Of a DNA stretch of 64,000 nucleotides, positions 53,298-63,308 are shown in pieces (within the stretch, counting starts at the first letter, position 1; each line of letters begins with the position of its first letter). Both the position numbers and the translations under genes were made by a program. The stretch lies in contig JANXUF010000119.1 of assembly GCA_025356335.1 (NCBI GenBank), positions 62,001-126,000 on the forward strand. Direction: 5' to 3'. The notes under the pieces are model-generated. The model was not told the DNA's origin and made no database searches. It saw only the letters and a program-made list of their open reading frames with translations. Source of the DNA: Actinomycetes bacterium. GTDB lineage: Bacteria > Actinomycetota > Acidimicrobiia > Acidimicrobiales > Ilumatobacteraceae.

Positions 53298-54347
53298 TCA
53301 GAATCCGTATGCTGCGGCGAGTTGCGGATCGCGCGCCGCCAACTGATGGGCGAGTTCGACGACGACCTTGCACTGCTTGACCGAGGCGTCGTCCTCCATC
53401 TTGCCGTCGAGCAGCACCGCACCCGTGCCGTCGCCCATCGCATCGATGACCCGCTGCGCCTGCAAGACGTCGGACGGGCGCGGACTGAAGACCCGTTTGG
53501 CGATCTCGATCTGCACCGGGTGCAGGCTCCATGCGCCGACGCAGCCGAGCAGGTAGGCGTTGCGGAACTGGTCCTCGCAGGCGACGACGTCCTTGATGTC
53601 GCCGAACGGCCCGTAGAACGGCAGAATCCCGAACGTCGCACATGCATCGACCATGCGGGCAATCGTGTAGTGCCACAGATCCTGCTGATAGGTGGTCCGC
53701 GGCGCGTCGGGATTGGCGGGGTCAGGGTCTGCGCGGACGAGGTAGTCGGGGTGGCCGCCACCGACGCGCGTCGTCTTCATACGACGGTTGGCAGCAAGGT
53801 CGGCCGGTCCGAGGCAGACGCCCTGCATCCGCGGGCTGGCACCGCAGATCTCCTCGATATTGGCGACGCCACGGGCGGTTTCGAGAATCGCGTGGATCAG
53901 CAGCGGCTGCTTCAACCCGGCCTTGGCCTCCAACTGGGCGAGCAGGCGGTCGACATAGTGGATGTCCTCCGGGCCCTCGACCTTGGGGATCATGATGACG
54001 TCGAGTTTGTCACCGATCTCGCTGACGAGGGTGACGATGTCGTCGAGACCCCATGGTGAGTCGAGACTGTTGACGCGCGTCCACAACTGCGTCGAGCCCA
54101 TGTCGACGGTGTTGGCGACGTTGATCAGCCCGGCGCGTGCCGCCTCCTTGTCGACCATCGGAATCGCATCTTCGAGGTTGCCGAGCAGGATGTCGACCGT
54201 CGGGATGACCTCCGGCAGTTTGGCGACGACCTTGGCGATCTGTGGTGGGAAGAAGTGCACCACCCTGCTCGGACGGAACGGTATGTCGCGGAGGGGCTCT
54301 GGAGCACCGACGGCAAGCGGCTTGAAGAAGTCTCTGGGGCTACGCAC
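53298..54347 (-). CDS. Malyl-CoA / beta-methylmalyl-CoA lyase (Mcl-like)
   Basis: From GTG 54347 the 349-residue protein has [82 protein letters not shown] and [17 protein letters not shown], the longer HpcH/HpaI form found in L-malyl-CoA/beta-methylmalyl-CoA lyases. The enzyme splits methylmalyl-CoA to propionyl-CoA and glyoxylate, and malyl-CoA to acetyl-CoA and glyoxylate. Its neighbours, an Mcl2-like gene downstream and a methylsuccinyl-CoA dehydrogenase-like gene upstream, support placement in the ethylmalonyl-CoA pathway. Confidence 0.82.
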   Translation of the reverse strand: MRSPRDFFKPLAVGAPEPLRDIPFRPSRVVHFFPPQIAKVVAKLPEVIPTVDILLGNLEDAIPMVDKEAARAGLINVANTVDMGSTQLWTRVNSLDSPWGLDDIVTLVSEIGDKLDVIMIPKVEGPEDIHYVDRLLAQLEAKAGLKQPLLIHAILETARGVANIEEICGASPRMQGVCLGPADLAANRRMKTTRVGGGHPDYLVRADPDPANPDAPRTTYQQDLWHYTIARMVDACATFGILPFYGPFGDIKDVVACEDQFRNAYLLGCVGAWSLHPVQIEIAKRVFSPRPSDVLQAQRVIDAMGDGTGAVLLDGKMEDDASVKQCKVVVELAHQLAARDPQLAAAYGF

Positions 54348-54502
54348 GCGATCGAAGCTAACCGACCGGCCTGGCACCTGACACGTTTTCCTCGGCGTCC
54401 TACCTGGCCGATTCTGGTTCGCCGCTCTCCGCCGGTCGGCGGCGTACTTCGTGCGCTTGCGCAGCCCGATCCACCGGCTGCCAGACGATTGCGTCGCTCG
54501 AT

Positions 54503-56143
54503 TCAGTTGGTGTCGACGAGGCGGCGGGCGATGACCTTGAGGCAGAGCGTCTCGTCCGCACCTTCGAAGATGCTCAAGACGCGGGCGTCGACGTACAGGC
54601 GCGAGACCGTGTACTCCTCGGCATAGCCGAAGCCGCCGTGGATCTGCAATGCCTCGCGGGTCACCCATTCCGCTGCCCGGCAGACGTAGGCCTTGACCAT
54701 CGAAGCCTCGACCTTGCCTTCACCCTTGCCCATCAACGTGGCGACGTTGTAGGAGAACTGCCGGCATGCCTGGATCACGAACGCCATCCTTCCCAGCTTG
54801 ACCCGGGTCAGTTCGTAGTCGGCGATATTGGTGCCGAACACCCTGCGGTTGTTGGCGTAGTCGAGTGCGGCTTCGTACGCAGCCTGCATCACGCCGACAG
54901 CACGGGCGGCGGTCTGCAGACGGCCGTTCTCGAAACCCTCCATCTGGTAGTAGAAGCCTTTGCCGAGTCCGTCCGCCTCGCCGATGATGTTGCCGGCGGG
55001 CACCCACCAGTTGTCGAGGGCGATCTCGTAGGAATGCATCCCGCGGTAGCCGATGGTGTCGATCGGGCGGCCTTCCATCTTGCCGACAGAGCCGTCTGCC
55101 TGGGTGATGTCCTGGGTGAATTCGAAGCCGTGACCCTCGCCGCGAGGCTTCGGGACGATGAACAGGCTCAGACCCCGATGCGTCTTGGAGCGATCGGGGT
55201 CGGTACGGGCGAGCAGCAGCAGCACGTCGGCGCGGGCACCGAACGTGCACCATGTCTTGACGCCGTTGATGACGTAGCCGGCGGCGTCGTCTGGACCGGC
55301 CTTCGGTGTCGCCGTGACCTTCAAACCAGCGACATCGGAACCGAAGTCCGGCTCGGTGACGGCGACGGCTGCCATGACTTCGGCGGTCGCCAACTTCGGC
55401 AGCCAGTACTGCTTCTGCTCCTCGGTGCCACCCTTGACGAGCGCACGCGTCATGATCTCCGGCCTCGTGATCAGCGACCCGCCGATCCCCAGGGAGGCTC
55501 GCGACAATTCCTCGGTGGCGATGACCATGCCGATGTACTCGCCGTCGCCGCCCTCCGAATAGCCGCCGTATTCGGCAGGGACGCTCAGCCCGAAGGCGCC
55601 GATTTCGGCGAGTCCGCTGATGATTGCCTCCGGTACGTCGCTGTTGGTGCGATGAACATGTTCGGCGACCGGCTTGATCTCCTTTTCGGCGAACGAGCGG
55701 AAGACGTCCTGAACCATCTCGAACTCGCCGTCGAGGTGCCGGCCGCCCGCGCTTGCGGACAATGAAGCGACAAACGACGGATCGCGGTATGTCGACAGGA
55801 AAGCGTGGGCGTCGCGCAACGGGGCGACATCGAGGCCCCACAAATGCTCCCGTCCGGCGATGCGCGTGATCAGATCGTGGATCGCGTCGGCGGCGAAGGC
55901 ACAGGTGATATTCGCCTCGATCTCTCCCTTTACGCCGTAGTCGAGCAGCGCACCGGCAGTCGCGACAGCGGATGCCGCGTGGGCGAGGTCGTAGGCCAAC
56001 GTCTGATTGGCGTCCGCGCCGCCCCGCGCCTTGAGGGTGGCGATGCCGGTGTTGACGACCGACCGAGCCAACTGGATGACCTCGGCCGCAGCCTTCAGGT
56101 CAGCGGTTGACACAGAGGGTTTCGTCGCGTCGATCGTGGTCAT
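54503..56143 (-). CDS. mcd: Acyl-CoA dehydrogenase, probable (2S)-methylsuccinyl-CoA dehydrogenase
   Basis: The 546-residue flavoprotein has an N-terminal helical extension of about 150 residues not seen in ordinary acyl-CoA dehydrogenases. The usual core follows: [46 protein letters not shown] and [21 protein letters not shown], ending [10 protein letters not shown]. Length and extension match methylsuccinyl-CoA dehydrogenase, which makes mesaconyl-CoA in the ethylmalonyl-CoA pathway for acetyl-CoA assimilation. Mcl-type genes directly downstream support this. Crotonyl-CoA carboxylase/reductase and mutase genes are not in this window. Confidence 0.8.
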   Translation of the reverse strand: MTTIDATKPSVSTADLKAAAEVIQLARSVVNTGIATLKARGGADANQTLAYDLAHAASAVATAGALLDYGVKGEIEANITCAFAADAIHDLITRIAGREHLWGLDVAPLRDAHAFLSTYRDPSFVASLSASAGGRHLDGEFEMVQDVFRSFAEKEIKPVAEHVHRTNSDVPEAIISGLAEIGAFGLSVPAEYGGYSEGGDGEYIGMVIATEELSRASLGIGGSLITRPEIMTRALVKGGTEEQKQYWLPKLATAEVMAAVAVTEPDFGSDVAGLKVTATPKAGPDDAAGYVINGVKTWCTFGARADVLLLLARTDPDRSKTHRGLSLFIVPKPRGEGHGFEFTQDITQADGSVGKMEGRPIDTIGYRGMHSYEIALDNWWVPAGNIIGEADGLGKGFYYQMEGFENGRLQTAARAVGVMQAAYEAALDYANNRRVFGTNIADYELTRVKLGRMAFVIQACRQFSYNVATLMGKGEGKVEASMVKAYVCRAAEWVTREALQIHGGFGYAEEYTVSRLYVDARVLSIFEGADETLCLKVIARRLVDTN

Positions 56144-56207
56144 CCCTGAATGTTACCGAGCAGTAGTCAGCAGACCTGAATCGGGTCGGTGTGGCAGTCT
56201 GGCGGGC

Positions 56208-56786
56208 ATGCCCGTGCGCCTGTGCGTCTATCTCGGTTCCAATTTCGGTTCGTCGCCTGCCTACGCCGCCGCCGCCCGAGAACTCGGTGCGGCACTGGCG
56301 GCCAAGGATGTCGCGCTCGTCTACGGCGGCGGAAACGTCGGGCTGATGGGAGCGCTTGCCGACGCCGTGCTTGCCTCCGGCGGTGAGGTCATCGGTGTGA
56401 TCCCGCAAGATCTCGTCGACTCCGAAGTCAGCCACTCCGGCGTCACGTCGTTGGAAGTGACGTCATCGATGCACGACCGCAAGGCGCGCATGGCCGAGCT
56501 CGCAGACGGCTTCATCGTGCTACCTGGCGGTTTCGGCACGCTCGAGGAGGTTGCCGAGATCCTCACGTGGACGCAACTCGGGCTGATCGCCAAACCGGTC
56601 GTGTTCCTCGACGTCGAGGGGTTCTGGACGCCGCTGCTCACCGCACTGGACGCGATGGTGACCGGAGGTTTCGTCCGCGCAGACCATCGCCGGTTGGCGC
56701 AACGCACAACGTCTGCAGCCGAAGCGATCGCCCTGGCGCTGGCGCCGATGCCGACCATCGCCCACAAATGGCTCCACCGAAACTGA
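56208..56786 (+). CDS. LOG-family protein (TIGR00730)
   Basis: The 192-residue protein starts VRLCVYLGSNFGSSPAYA and has LVYGGGNVGLMGALADAVL, MHDRKARMAELADGFIVLPGGFGTLEEV and WTQLGLIAKPVVFLD. The PGGxGTxxE signature is intact. The family are cytokinin riboside monophosphate or AMP/nucleotide phosphoribohydrolases. In bacteria the role is often purine salvage. The stop codon (AAC TGA) is also the beginning of a palindromic repeat copy. Confidence 0.9.
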   Translation: MPVRLCVYLGSNFGSSPAYAAAARELGAALAAKDVALVYGGGNVGLMGALADAVLASGGEVIGVIPQDLVDSEVSHSGVTSLEVTSSMHDRKARMAELADGFIVLPGGFGTLEEVAEILTWTQLGLIAKPVVFLDVEGFWTPLLTALDAMVTGGFVRADHRRLAQRTTSAAEAIALALAPMPTIAHKWLHRN

Positions 56787-56834
56787 GTCCACCTGCCCGC
56801 CACTTCTGTCGGGTAACGGGCCGAAGAACCTCGA
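56779..56834 (+). repeat. REP-like repeat, copy 1
   Basis: This is a unit of about 55 bp beginning GAAACTGAGTCCACCTGC and containing CCCG...CGGG around CACTTCTGT, then GGTAACGGGCCGAAGAAC. The LOG gene's stop codon TGA (56784-56786) lies within it. Confidence 0.75.
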
Positions 56835-56839
56835 ACCCC

Positions 56840-56894
56840 GAAACTGAGTCCACCTGCCCGCCATATCTGGCGGCATATGGGCCGAAGTACTCCG
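56840..56894 (+). repeat. REP-like repeat, copy 2
   Basis: The same unit recurs 61 bp after copy 1 in direct orientation. The central palindrome is perfect here, CCGCCA-TATC-TGGCGG at 56858-56873. It ends GGGCCGAAGTACTCCG. Confidence 0.75.
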
Positions 56895-56909
56895 CAGTGT
56901 GGGGCACGT

Positions 56910-57704
56910 CTACACCCCGAGAGCGTCTGCGAGGATCAGGCCCATCGCAGCAGCTGCGTCAACGGCGTCGGCCCTGCTCACCGTCGCGATCGCGCCGTCG
57001 CGACACGCCAACGCCAGCTCGACACCGTGGCGTTGCTCGCCGTCGAGTCGGTCGAGCAACCGTTCGCCTGCAGCAGACTTCGAGACGATCTCGCCGCTCT
57101 CGAGGGTGACGTGGATGCGAGCCACCCCGAGCACGGACCATTCGATCACCTCTGCCGGGAGACTGGCGTCAGGAGCCGTCATCTCGCCGATCGCGCCGAC
57201 GAGTTCACGACGGACATCACTCCAATAGCCGGTGAGGTTGCCGAGGAGGAACTCGCGCAGATCGTTGTCGTCGTCGTAGATACCGATCGTCGCCGGATCA
57301 GGTCCCCTGGCGGTGATCGCGCAGCGACGGACCGAGCGCCACGTCACGGGATTTAACTGGAAGCAGTCACCATCGACATGCCAAACGCCGTCGAGGGTCC
57401 ACGGCCGTGAGACCGCCATCGACGGGACCACCAGGTCGCCCCAGCTGACGTACGGCCCGTCGAGACGCAGCGGCAGGATCTGCTCGGCGGTCATCGCCAT
57501 TGCCGTCGCCAGTTGGCCCGTGACCTCGCTGTCCGGCGGCTCTGCGAGCACGGCGACGACATCGATATCGCTGCGGCCGGACTGCCAGTCCCCAAGCGCC
57601 AGTGAGCCGGTGACGTACAGCCCCTCGATCGCCCCCGCGGCCTGGCGATCGTGAATCTCGAGGAAGGTCATCAGTGCAGCGCTGGGATCGAGTTCAGCGC
57701 TCAT
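56910..57704 (-). CDS. Nucleotidyltransferase-domain protein (AadA/DUF4111-like)
   Basis: The 264-residue protein has the nucleotidyltransferase signature VTGSLALGDWQSGRSDIDVVAVL (G-S followed by D-x-D) near residue 31. Helices resembling the C-terminal domain of AadA-type aminoglycoside adenylyltransferases follow. Real resistance cannot be concluded, since many chromosomal relatives adenylylate unknown small molecules. The gene is flanked by REP-like repeats, two on its 3' side in one orientation and one on its 5' side in the other. It reads toward the LOG gene. Confidence 0.82.
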   Translation of the reverse strand: MSAELDPSAALMTFLEIHDRQAAGAIEGLYVTGSLALGDWQSGRSDIDVVAVLAEPPDSEVTGQLATAMAMTAEQILPLRLDGPYVSWGDLVVPSMAVSRPWTLDGVWHVDGDCFQLNPVTWRSVRRCAITARGPDPATIGIYDDDNDLREFLLGNLTGYWSDVRRELVGAIGEMTAPDASLPAEVIEWSVLGVARIHVTLESGEIVSKSAAGERLLDRLDGEQRHGVELALACRDGAIATVSRADAVDAAAAMGLILADALGV

Positions 57705-57718
57705 CTCGGTCAGGGTAC

Positions 57719-57772
57719 CGAACTTCTGCGGACCGTTACCCGTCAGAACTGGCGGGCAGGTGGACTCAGTTT
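57719..57772 (-). repeat. REP-like repeat, copy 3 (inverted)
   Basis: The reverse complement of this segment begins AAACTGAGTCCACCTGC and continues with CCCGCCAG-TTCTG-ACGGGTAACGG, matching copies 1 and 2. The amidohydrolase stop codon (TGA, 57768-57766) is inside it, again as AAC TGA. Confidence 0.75.
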
Positions 57773-59526
57773 GCGGAGGCGGACTGCTGGGGGCCGCGGA
57801 CGAGGTGGCCGGGGAGGACGCCGGTGTGCTCCCCGTCGGCGAATGTCTCGACGCCGGCCTTGAACGTGTGCCGGTAGCCACTCGCCGTCTGCATCAGGCG
57901 GCGACCGCCGGCCGGGAGGTCGCGGACGATGCTCGGGGGATGGGCGGCGAGCGTGTTCATGTCGATGACGTTGATGTCGGCGAGTTTGCCGGGGGCGATC
58001 ACGCCGCGGTCGAACCAGCCGACGTGCTGTGCGGTTCGTTGCGTGAAGTGGTGGACCATCAACTCGATCGGGAGACGCCCGGAAGCGGCCCGATCGCGGG
58101 TCCAGAGGGCCAATCCGGTCGTCGGGAAACTGGCGTCGCAGATACCGCCGCAGTGCGCTCCGGCGTCCGACAAGCCGATCAACGAGTTCGGCGACAGCAG
58201 CATCTCGCGGACGTCGTCGAGGTTGCCGCCCGCATAGTTGAACAGCGGCATGTACAGCAACTGGTTGCCGTCGAGTTGCACCAGGTAGTCGAGAACGACG
58301 TCGACGGGATGACGGTGCTGGGCAGCGGCAATTGCGGCGATCGATGTGCCGGCGGACGGTTCGTAGTCGACGGGATCGGTCATCGGGAACAGCTTGTGGA
58401 ATCCGGATACGAGTTCCGACAGCATGCCGGTCGCCTTCAGCGCGCCGTGCTCGTCGATGATCGACTGACGCCGCAGCGGATCGTTCAACGCCGCAACGAG
58501 CGCCGGCAGCGGCAGCTTGGCGACGGCGGCGTAGCTGGTGCACAGCACCAGCGGGTTCATCGTCGCCGTCAGACCCTGCAGCACGCCGATCGGGCGCGGG
58601 GCGATCTGCGTCTTCATCGAGAGGCCTGCTGCGACGCAACCGTCGACCCATGCGGACATCGCCCGCCAGCGATCGGGGAGTGGCTCCGGCTGCTGCACCG
58701 TCATACTCAAGGGCCTTCGCGTCGCCTGCGCCAACGAGCTCATCAGCGCCATCTCTTCAGCGACGTAGTCGGTGTCGGCCGACTGGTAGGCGTCGGAGAT
58801 CAACTGGATCACGCCGTGCCCGGCCTCCGCCATCGCCCCGGCGAGTGCCGTCAATTCATCGATCGACGAAAAGCGCGTTCCCAACGGGGCACCGGCACGT
58901 GTGCGGTGGATGTAGGTCCGACTGGTGGTGAAACCGAGAGCACCTGCCTCCATACCGGCACGTACGTGACGCGCCATCGTCGCCAGTTCGTCGGCGTCCG
59001 GAAGTTCGAGCGGATCGGCCCCGCGTTCACCCATCACATAGGCACGGAGCGGAGCGTGGGTCACCTGCGTGCCGACGTCGACGGCAAAGTCTCGTCGCCC
59101 GAGAGCGTCGAGATACTGCGGGAAACTCTCCCAGTCCCACGTCAGGCCTTCCGCAAGTGCCGTTCCGGGAATGTCCTCGACCCCTTCCAGCAGGCTGATC
59201 AGCCAGTCGTGCTGGTCAGCGGTCGGATGTGCCGGAGCGAAACCGACACCGCAGTTGCCGATCACCACCGACGTGACGCCGTGGATGCTCGACGGCGCCA
59301 ATACGGAATCCCAGGTTGCCTGCCCGTCGAAGTGCGTGTGGATATCGACGAAGCCCGGCGTGACGATCAACCCGTCGGCGTCGATCTCGCGTCTGCCGGT
59401 TCCCGAGACCGTCGGTTCGACTTCGATGATGACACCGTCGCGGACGGCGACGTCCGCATGCCGTCCCGGTGCTCCGGTGCCGTCGATCACGGTGGCGTTG
59501 CGTACGACGAGGTCGAATTCGCTCAT
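57766..59526 (-). CDS. D-aminoacylase-like amidohydrolase
   Basis: The 586-residue protein has GFVDIHTHFDGQATWD (metal-binding H-x-H), IGNCGVGFAPAHP, the metal-region ISDAYQS, LIGLSDAGAHCGGICD with a late Asp, and a C-terminal composite beta domain (GVIAPGKLADINVID). This is the N-acyl-D-amino-acid deacylase/amidohydrolase_3 layout. Such enzymes hydrolyse N-acyl-D-amino acids or related amides. The exact substrate is unknown. Its last codons lie in a REP-like repeat. Confidence 0.87.
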   Translation of the reverse strand: MSEFDLVVRNATVIDGTGAPGRHADVAVRDGVIIEVEPTVSGTGRREIDADGLIVTPGFVDIHTHFDGQATWDSVLAPSSIHGVTSVVIGNCGVGFAPAHPTADQHDWLISLLEGVEDIPGTALAEGLTWDWESFPQYLDALGRRDFAVDVGTQVTHAPLRAYVMGERGADPLELPDADELATMARHVRAGMEAGALGFTTSRTYIHRTRAGAPLGTRFSSIDELTALAGAMAEAGHGVIQLISDAYQSADTDYVAEEMALMSSLAQATRRPLSMTVQQPEPLPDRWRAMSAWVDGCVAAGLSMKTQIAPRPIGVLQGLTATMNPLVLCTSYAAVAKLPLPALVAALNDPLRRQSIIDEHGALKATGMLSELVSGFHKLFPMTDPVDYEPSAGTSIAAIAAAQHRHPVDVVLDYLVQLDGNQLLYMPLFNYAGGNLDDVREMLLSPNSLIGLSDAGAHCGGICDASFPTTGLALWTRDRAASGRLPIELMVHHFTQRTAQHVGWFDRGVIAPGKLADINVIDMNTLAAHPPSIVRDLPAGGRRLMQTASGYRHTFKAGVETFADGEHTGVLPGHLVRGPQQSASAN

Positions 59527-59580
59527 CTCCCCATTGTTGCCGGTCGCCCGTCGCCATGCGTTGGCGGAGCCCAGGGACGA

Positions 59581-60300
59581 TCAGGGTTCGTGATAGGAGC
59601 GGATGCTGGCTTGCGCTGAACGGAGCACCGCCGCGATGTCGATCGAGTCTGCCACCAGTGGTCCGAGGTGCAACGGTCGTGCGGCGATCGACCGGGTGAT
59701 CGCCGTGAGGTCGACGGCTGGAAGGCCGATTCCGTCGAACGCCCGCCAGGCGTCGGAGTCGAACGGATTGACGGGCCGATCGGCAGTGGGCACTGAATGG
59801 AGGTGACGCACGCCGCTGGCGCGTGAGCCGATCGTCGCGCGCTGCGCGCTGCTTGCCGGGTCGCAGCGCCATTCGACGAGCAACATCGGGCTGATGGCGA
59901 TTTCGTTGGCCAATGCCAGCAACGTGGCGACGACGTGCTTACACGGGTCTTCCCAATCGGGACAGGTGCAGGTCGAGACCAATTCGCCGGCATGAGGGAT
60001 CAGACTCTTGACGTGATCACGTTCCGGCCTCGTCACCAGCCCCGGGGGCCGCGGCATGATGTCGACGCTGATCGTTGCCGTGTACGGCTCGGCCCGGCTG
60101 CCGAGCACCGACCCGATCAGCGTGCCCTTGCGGATTTCCAGGCGGGTGACCGATCCGTTGGTGACATACGCCTTGCCGCGCCGGAACCGTTGCGTGTCGG
60201 CCATTCCGGCGACGGTGACCGACATCATCGTGCCGGCGAGGCGACCGACAGGATCACCATCTTCGCGGTGGCGCAACTGCGGGGTGATGACGGTGGTCAT
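59581..60300 (-). CDS. SWIM zinc-finger protein
   Basis: The 239-residue product has FRRGKAYVTNGSVTRLEIRKG, then the SWIM motif CTCPDWEDPCKHVVAT (C-x-C...C-x-H). SWIM domains bind DNA or protein and are regularly encoded next to SNF2-type helicases. Here the ATG overlaps the helicase stop as ATGA (60300-60297), so the two are translated together and probably act as one complex on DNA. The remaining C-terminal half is unlike other families I know. Confidence 0.88.
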   Translation of the reverse strand: MTTVITPQLRHREDGDPVGRLAGTMMSVTVAGMADTQRFRRGKAYVTNGSVTRLEIRKGTLIGSVLGSRAEPYTATISVDIMPRPPGLVTRPERDHVKSLIPHAGELVSTCTCPDWEDPCKHVVATLLALANEIAISPMLLVEWRCDPASSAQRATIGSRASGVRHLHSVPTADRPVNPFDSDAWRAFDGIGLPAVDLTAITRSIAARPLHLGPLVADSIDIAAVLRSAQASIRSYHEP

Positions 60301-63245
60301 ACCGGCCGCACGGTCCGTTGATCGAGGACGACGAGGTCGCGCAGATCGTCCGTCGACAGCTCGCTGAGCCACGTCTCTCCGGTGGTGCCGATAACGGCGT
60401 CGGCGAGCGCACGTTTGTCGTTGATCAATCCGTCGACACGTTCTTCGATCGTGCCCTGGCAGACCAGCTTGTGGACGAAGACCGACCGCTGCTGGCCGAT
60501 GCGCCAGGCGCGGTCGGTCGCCTGATCTTCCACCGCCGGGTTCCACCAACGGTCGTAGTGCACGACGCGTGACGCTGCGGTGAGATTGAGCCCGGTGCCA
60601 CCGGCCTTCAACGAGACGATGAGCAACGGCGACGGTGCATCGCCCGATTGGAACGCCTGCACCATCTTCTGCCGCCCGGTCTTCGAAACGCCACCGTGCA
60701 GGAACGGGACCTGTTCACCGAAGCGTTGGCCGAGGTGTTCCTGGAGCAGGAGGCCCATCTGGCGGAACTGGGTGAAGATCAGCGCCTGTTCACCGGCGTC
60801 GTGCAGATCGGCGAGCAACTCGTCGAGCCGTGCGAGTTTGCCGGAGCGCCCGCTGAGGCGTGAACCGTCGCCGAGGGCGTGCGCCGGATGGTTGCAGATC
60901 TGTTTGAGGCGCGTGATCGCCGCCAGCACGAGGCCGCGTCGACGCATGCCGGTCTCCTGTTCGGCGTCACGGAGCAGTTGATCGACGACGCCCTGGTACA
61001 TGCTCGCCTGTTCCCTGGTGAGCGTCGCCCAGGCGACCTGCTCGACCTTGTCAGGCAGGTCTGGCACGAGCGAGCGGTCCGCCTTCGTCCTACGCAGGAG
61101 GAATGGCGACGTCATCTGCCGCAGGGCAGCGGCGGCGACGAGATCGTGGTCGCGTTCGATCGGTGCGCCGTACTGTTTGCGGAACTGCGTCTGGTTGCCG
61201 AGCAGTCCGGGAGTCACGACGGACATGATCGACCACAGTTCGCTGAGGCGGTTCTCGACGGGGGTGCCGGTCAGCGCGAGGTGCTGTTCGGCCGGCAGCC
61301 GGCGAATCGCCTTGGCCATCGCCGTCTCCGGGTTCTTGATCGCCTGTGCCTCGTCGAGCACGACGGTCGACCAACGGACCTGTTCGAGCACGTCGATGTC
61401 TCTGGTGGCGATGTGGTAGGTCGTGAGGACGATGTCGTTGGCGGCGACGGCATGGGTGAACATCTCGGCATCCGAGCGGGTCGAGCCGTGATGGACCATC
61501 ACCCGCATCAGCGGCGTGAAGCGTGCAGCCTCCGATTCCCAGTTGTGGACGACCGACAACGGACAGATCACCAGGTGCGGTCCGTCGAGTCCGGCGAGGT
61601 GGGCAAGCGTCGTCGGCGTCTTACCGAGTCCCATGTCGTCGGCGAGGCAACCGCCGAGTCCGACAGTGCGCAGGAACTGGAGCCAGCCGAGACCGCGGAG
61701 CTGATAGGGCCGCAGGATTGCCGTGAAGCCAGGAGGTGGAACACCATCGTGCAGCGTCGCGTCCGGCAAGCCACCGAGCAGTTCTCCGAGCCAGCCATCG
61801 GCATGGATGACCGATTCGCTCGCCGAGCCGTCGACATCGAACATCGCGTCGACGGCCGCGGCAGTTTCGGCGGCATCCAATTCGCTCGCCAACCTGACGA
61901 GTTCCAGTGTCGACATCTCGCCGTGCTGTTGGCGATGTTCGGCAAGGTTGGCGAGCGCACGCCTGGCCTCCGCCCGATCGATCTGGATCCAGCGCCCGCC
62001 GATCTCGATCAGGTTGGCCCCGGATTCTGCGGCTCGCTGCAGACTCTTCTCGTCGATCGGGGTGTCGTCGACGACCATCTGCCAGCTGACGATCGCCTTG
62101 GCGTTGAACTTGCCGGAGCCTGCACCCTGCGGCTGGGCGACGCCCTTGGCACTCGGCCTGCGGCGCGCCAGGCTGTCAGGGGCGATGACTTCGATACCGA
62201 GGTCTGTCAGCGTGTCGAGTGCCTCGAGCGTCGCTGCTGCGGCGTCCAGGTCGATACCGCGATCGGGGTCTTCGAGCCAATCCGCGAGCCAGATTGCGTT
62301 GCGGCGCAGGTTGGCGATCGCCAGATCGATGCACGTCGTCAGTACACGGATATGGCGATCGTCGGCAACGAGTTCGTACGCCAGCGGTGTCAGCAGTTCG
62401 GCATCGGCTCTGGCGCACCAGCGCTGGCGGTTGTCGGTGTCGAACACTTCGAGCCTCAGCGGCCAGGCGCCGTCCGGCTCCTCCGGTAACGCAAGCCGGA
62501 GTCTGGCGCGAAGGATCGGCTCGCCGCTCGCCCGGCGATGAGCTTCGTCCAACAGCACCGCCAGACGCTGAGCGGCCTCGTGCAATTCGCCTTCGAGGCG
62601 AAATGTCGAGTCGGGCGTACTGAGCGCTTTGGCGACATGTCGCAGCGCGCGTGCCATCGGTCTGCGGGTATCGGCGACGTCGATACGCCATCCGCTGTAT
62701 TGCAGATCAGAGCGTGCAAGCGAGTCGACGAAGGTGTTGACGACCTCGACACTGACATCGGGCTGTTCAGGGTTGCCGGCAACGACCGCAGGCGGCATCG
62801 CTGCGCCGAGCAGATCGTCGATCTCGGCGGCGTCGGAGCGCAGCATCTGCCACGAAGCCCGCCACAGTCCACCGTCATCCGTGAGCGTCGGCAGCATGCG
62901 GCCGGCCCGTACGAGTTGCGCAGCGACGATATAGGCAGCGCCGAACCAGGCGATCGACGGCGAGACGCCGTCCGTCAACGTGCCGAGTTCGCCGAGTGCG
63001 GCGATCGAAGCGGAATCGAGGTATTGGCACATGACCTGCTGGGGACCATCCGGCAGCGTCAGACGCACGACGCGGGTCGCTCCCATCTGCATCTGGGCGC
63101 GGCGGGGGAGTGTCGCTGCGAGGGTGCCATAGAGGTTGGATCCGTAGACCCCTCTGCCCGGCTGCCACGCAGCGACCGCGCCGTCGAGCCACGACATCTG
63201 CAAACCGGGCAGAGGATCGCCGGACGGCGGACGGCGACTTACCAC
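60297..63245 (-). CDS. SNF2-family DEAD/DEAH helicase (HepA-like)
   Basis: The protein has about 982 residues. The N-terminal 500 are a bacterial SNF2-associated region. The Swi2/Snf2 motor follows: LADDMGLGKTPTTLAHLAG (Walker A), VICPLSVVHNWESEAARF, VVLDEAQAIKNP (DEAQ box), LTGTPVENRLSELWSI, LLRRTKADRSLVPDLPDK, FTQFRQMG and DQATDRAWRIGQQ. It is a double-stranded-DNA translocase that remodels protein-DNA complexes. GTG 63245 lies 7 nt after TACACT, a good -10 box, so a leaderless start there is preferred. ATG 63197 is the alternative. Confidence 0.9.
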   Translation of the reverse strand: MVSRRPPSGDPLPGLQMSWLDGAVAAWQPGRGVYGSNLYGTLAATLPRRAQMQMGATRVVRLTLPDGPQQVMCQYLDSASIAALGELGTLTDGVSPSIAWFGAAYIVAAQLVRAGRMLPTLTDDGGLWRASWQMLRSDAAEIDDLLGAAMPPAVVAGNPEQPDVSVEVVNTFVDSLARSDLQYSGWRIDVADTRRPMARALRHVAKALSTPDSTFRLEGELHEAAQRLAVLLDEAHRRASGEPILRARLRLALPEEPDGAWPLRLEVFDTDNRQRWCARADAELLTPLAYELVADDRHIRVLTTCIDLAIANLRRNAIWLADWLEDPDRGIDLDAAAATLEALDTLTDLGIEVIAPDSLARRRPSAKGVAQPQGAGSGKFNAKAIVSWQMVVDDTPIDEKSLQRAAESGANLIEIGGRWIQIDRAEARRALANLAEHRQQHGEMSTLELVRLASELDAAETAAAVDAMFDVDGSASESVIHADGWLGELLGGLPDATLHDGVPPPGFTAILRPYQLRGLGWLQFLRTVGLGGCLADDMGLGKTPTTLAHLAGLDGPHLVICPLSVVHNWESEAARFTPLMRVMVHHGSTRSDAEMFTHAVAANDIVLTTYHIATRDIDVLEQVRWSTVVLDEAQAIKNPETAMAKAIRRLPAEQHLALTGTPVENRLSELWSIMSVVTPGLLGNQTQFRKQYGAPIERDHDLVAAAALRQMTSPFLLRRTKADRSLVPDLPDKVEQVAWATLTREQASMYQGVVDQLLRDAEQETGMRRRGLVLAAITRLKQICNHPAHALGDGSRLSGRSGKLARLDELLADLHDAGEQALIFTQFRQMGLLLQEHLGQRFGEQVPFLHGGVSKTGRQKMVQAFQSGDAPSPLLIVSLKAGGTGLNLTAASRVVHYDRWWNPAVEDQATDRAWRIGQQRSVFVHKLVCQGTIEERVDGLINDKRALADAVIGTTGETWLSELSTDDLRDLVVLDQRTVRPV

Positions 63246-63308
63246 AGTCCCAAGTGTAAGGAACGGGTGTGGCAGAGTCGTTCCACTCGCCTTCGAGAGG
63301 GGATTCCG

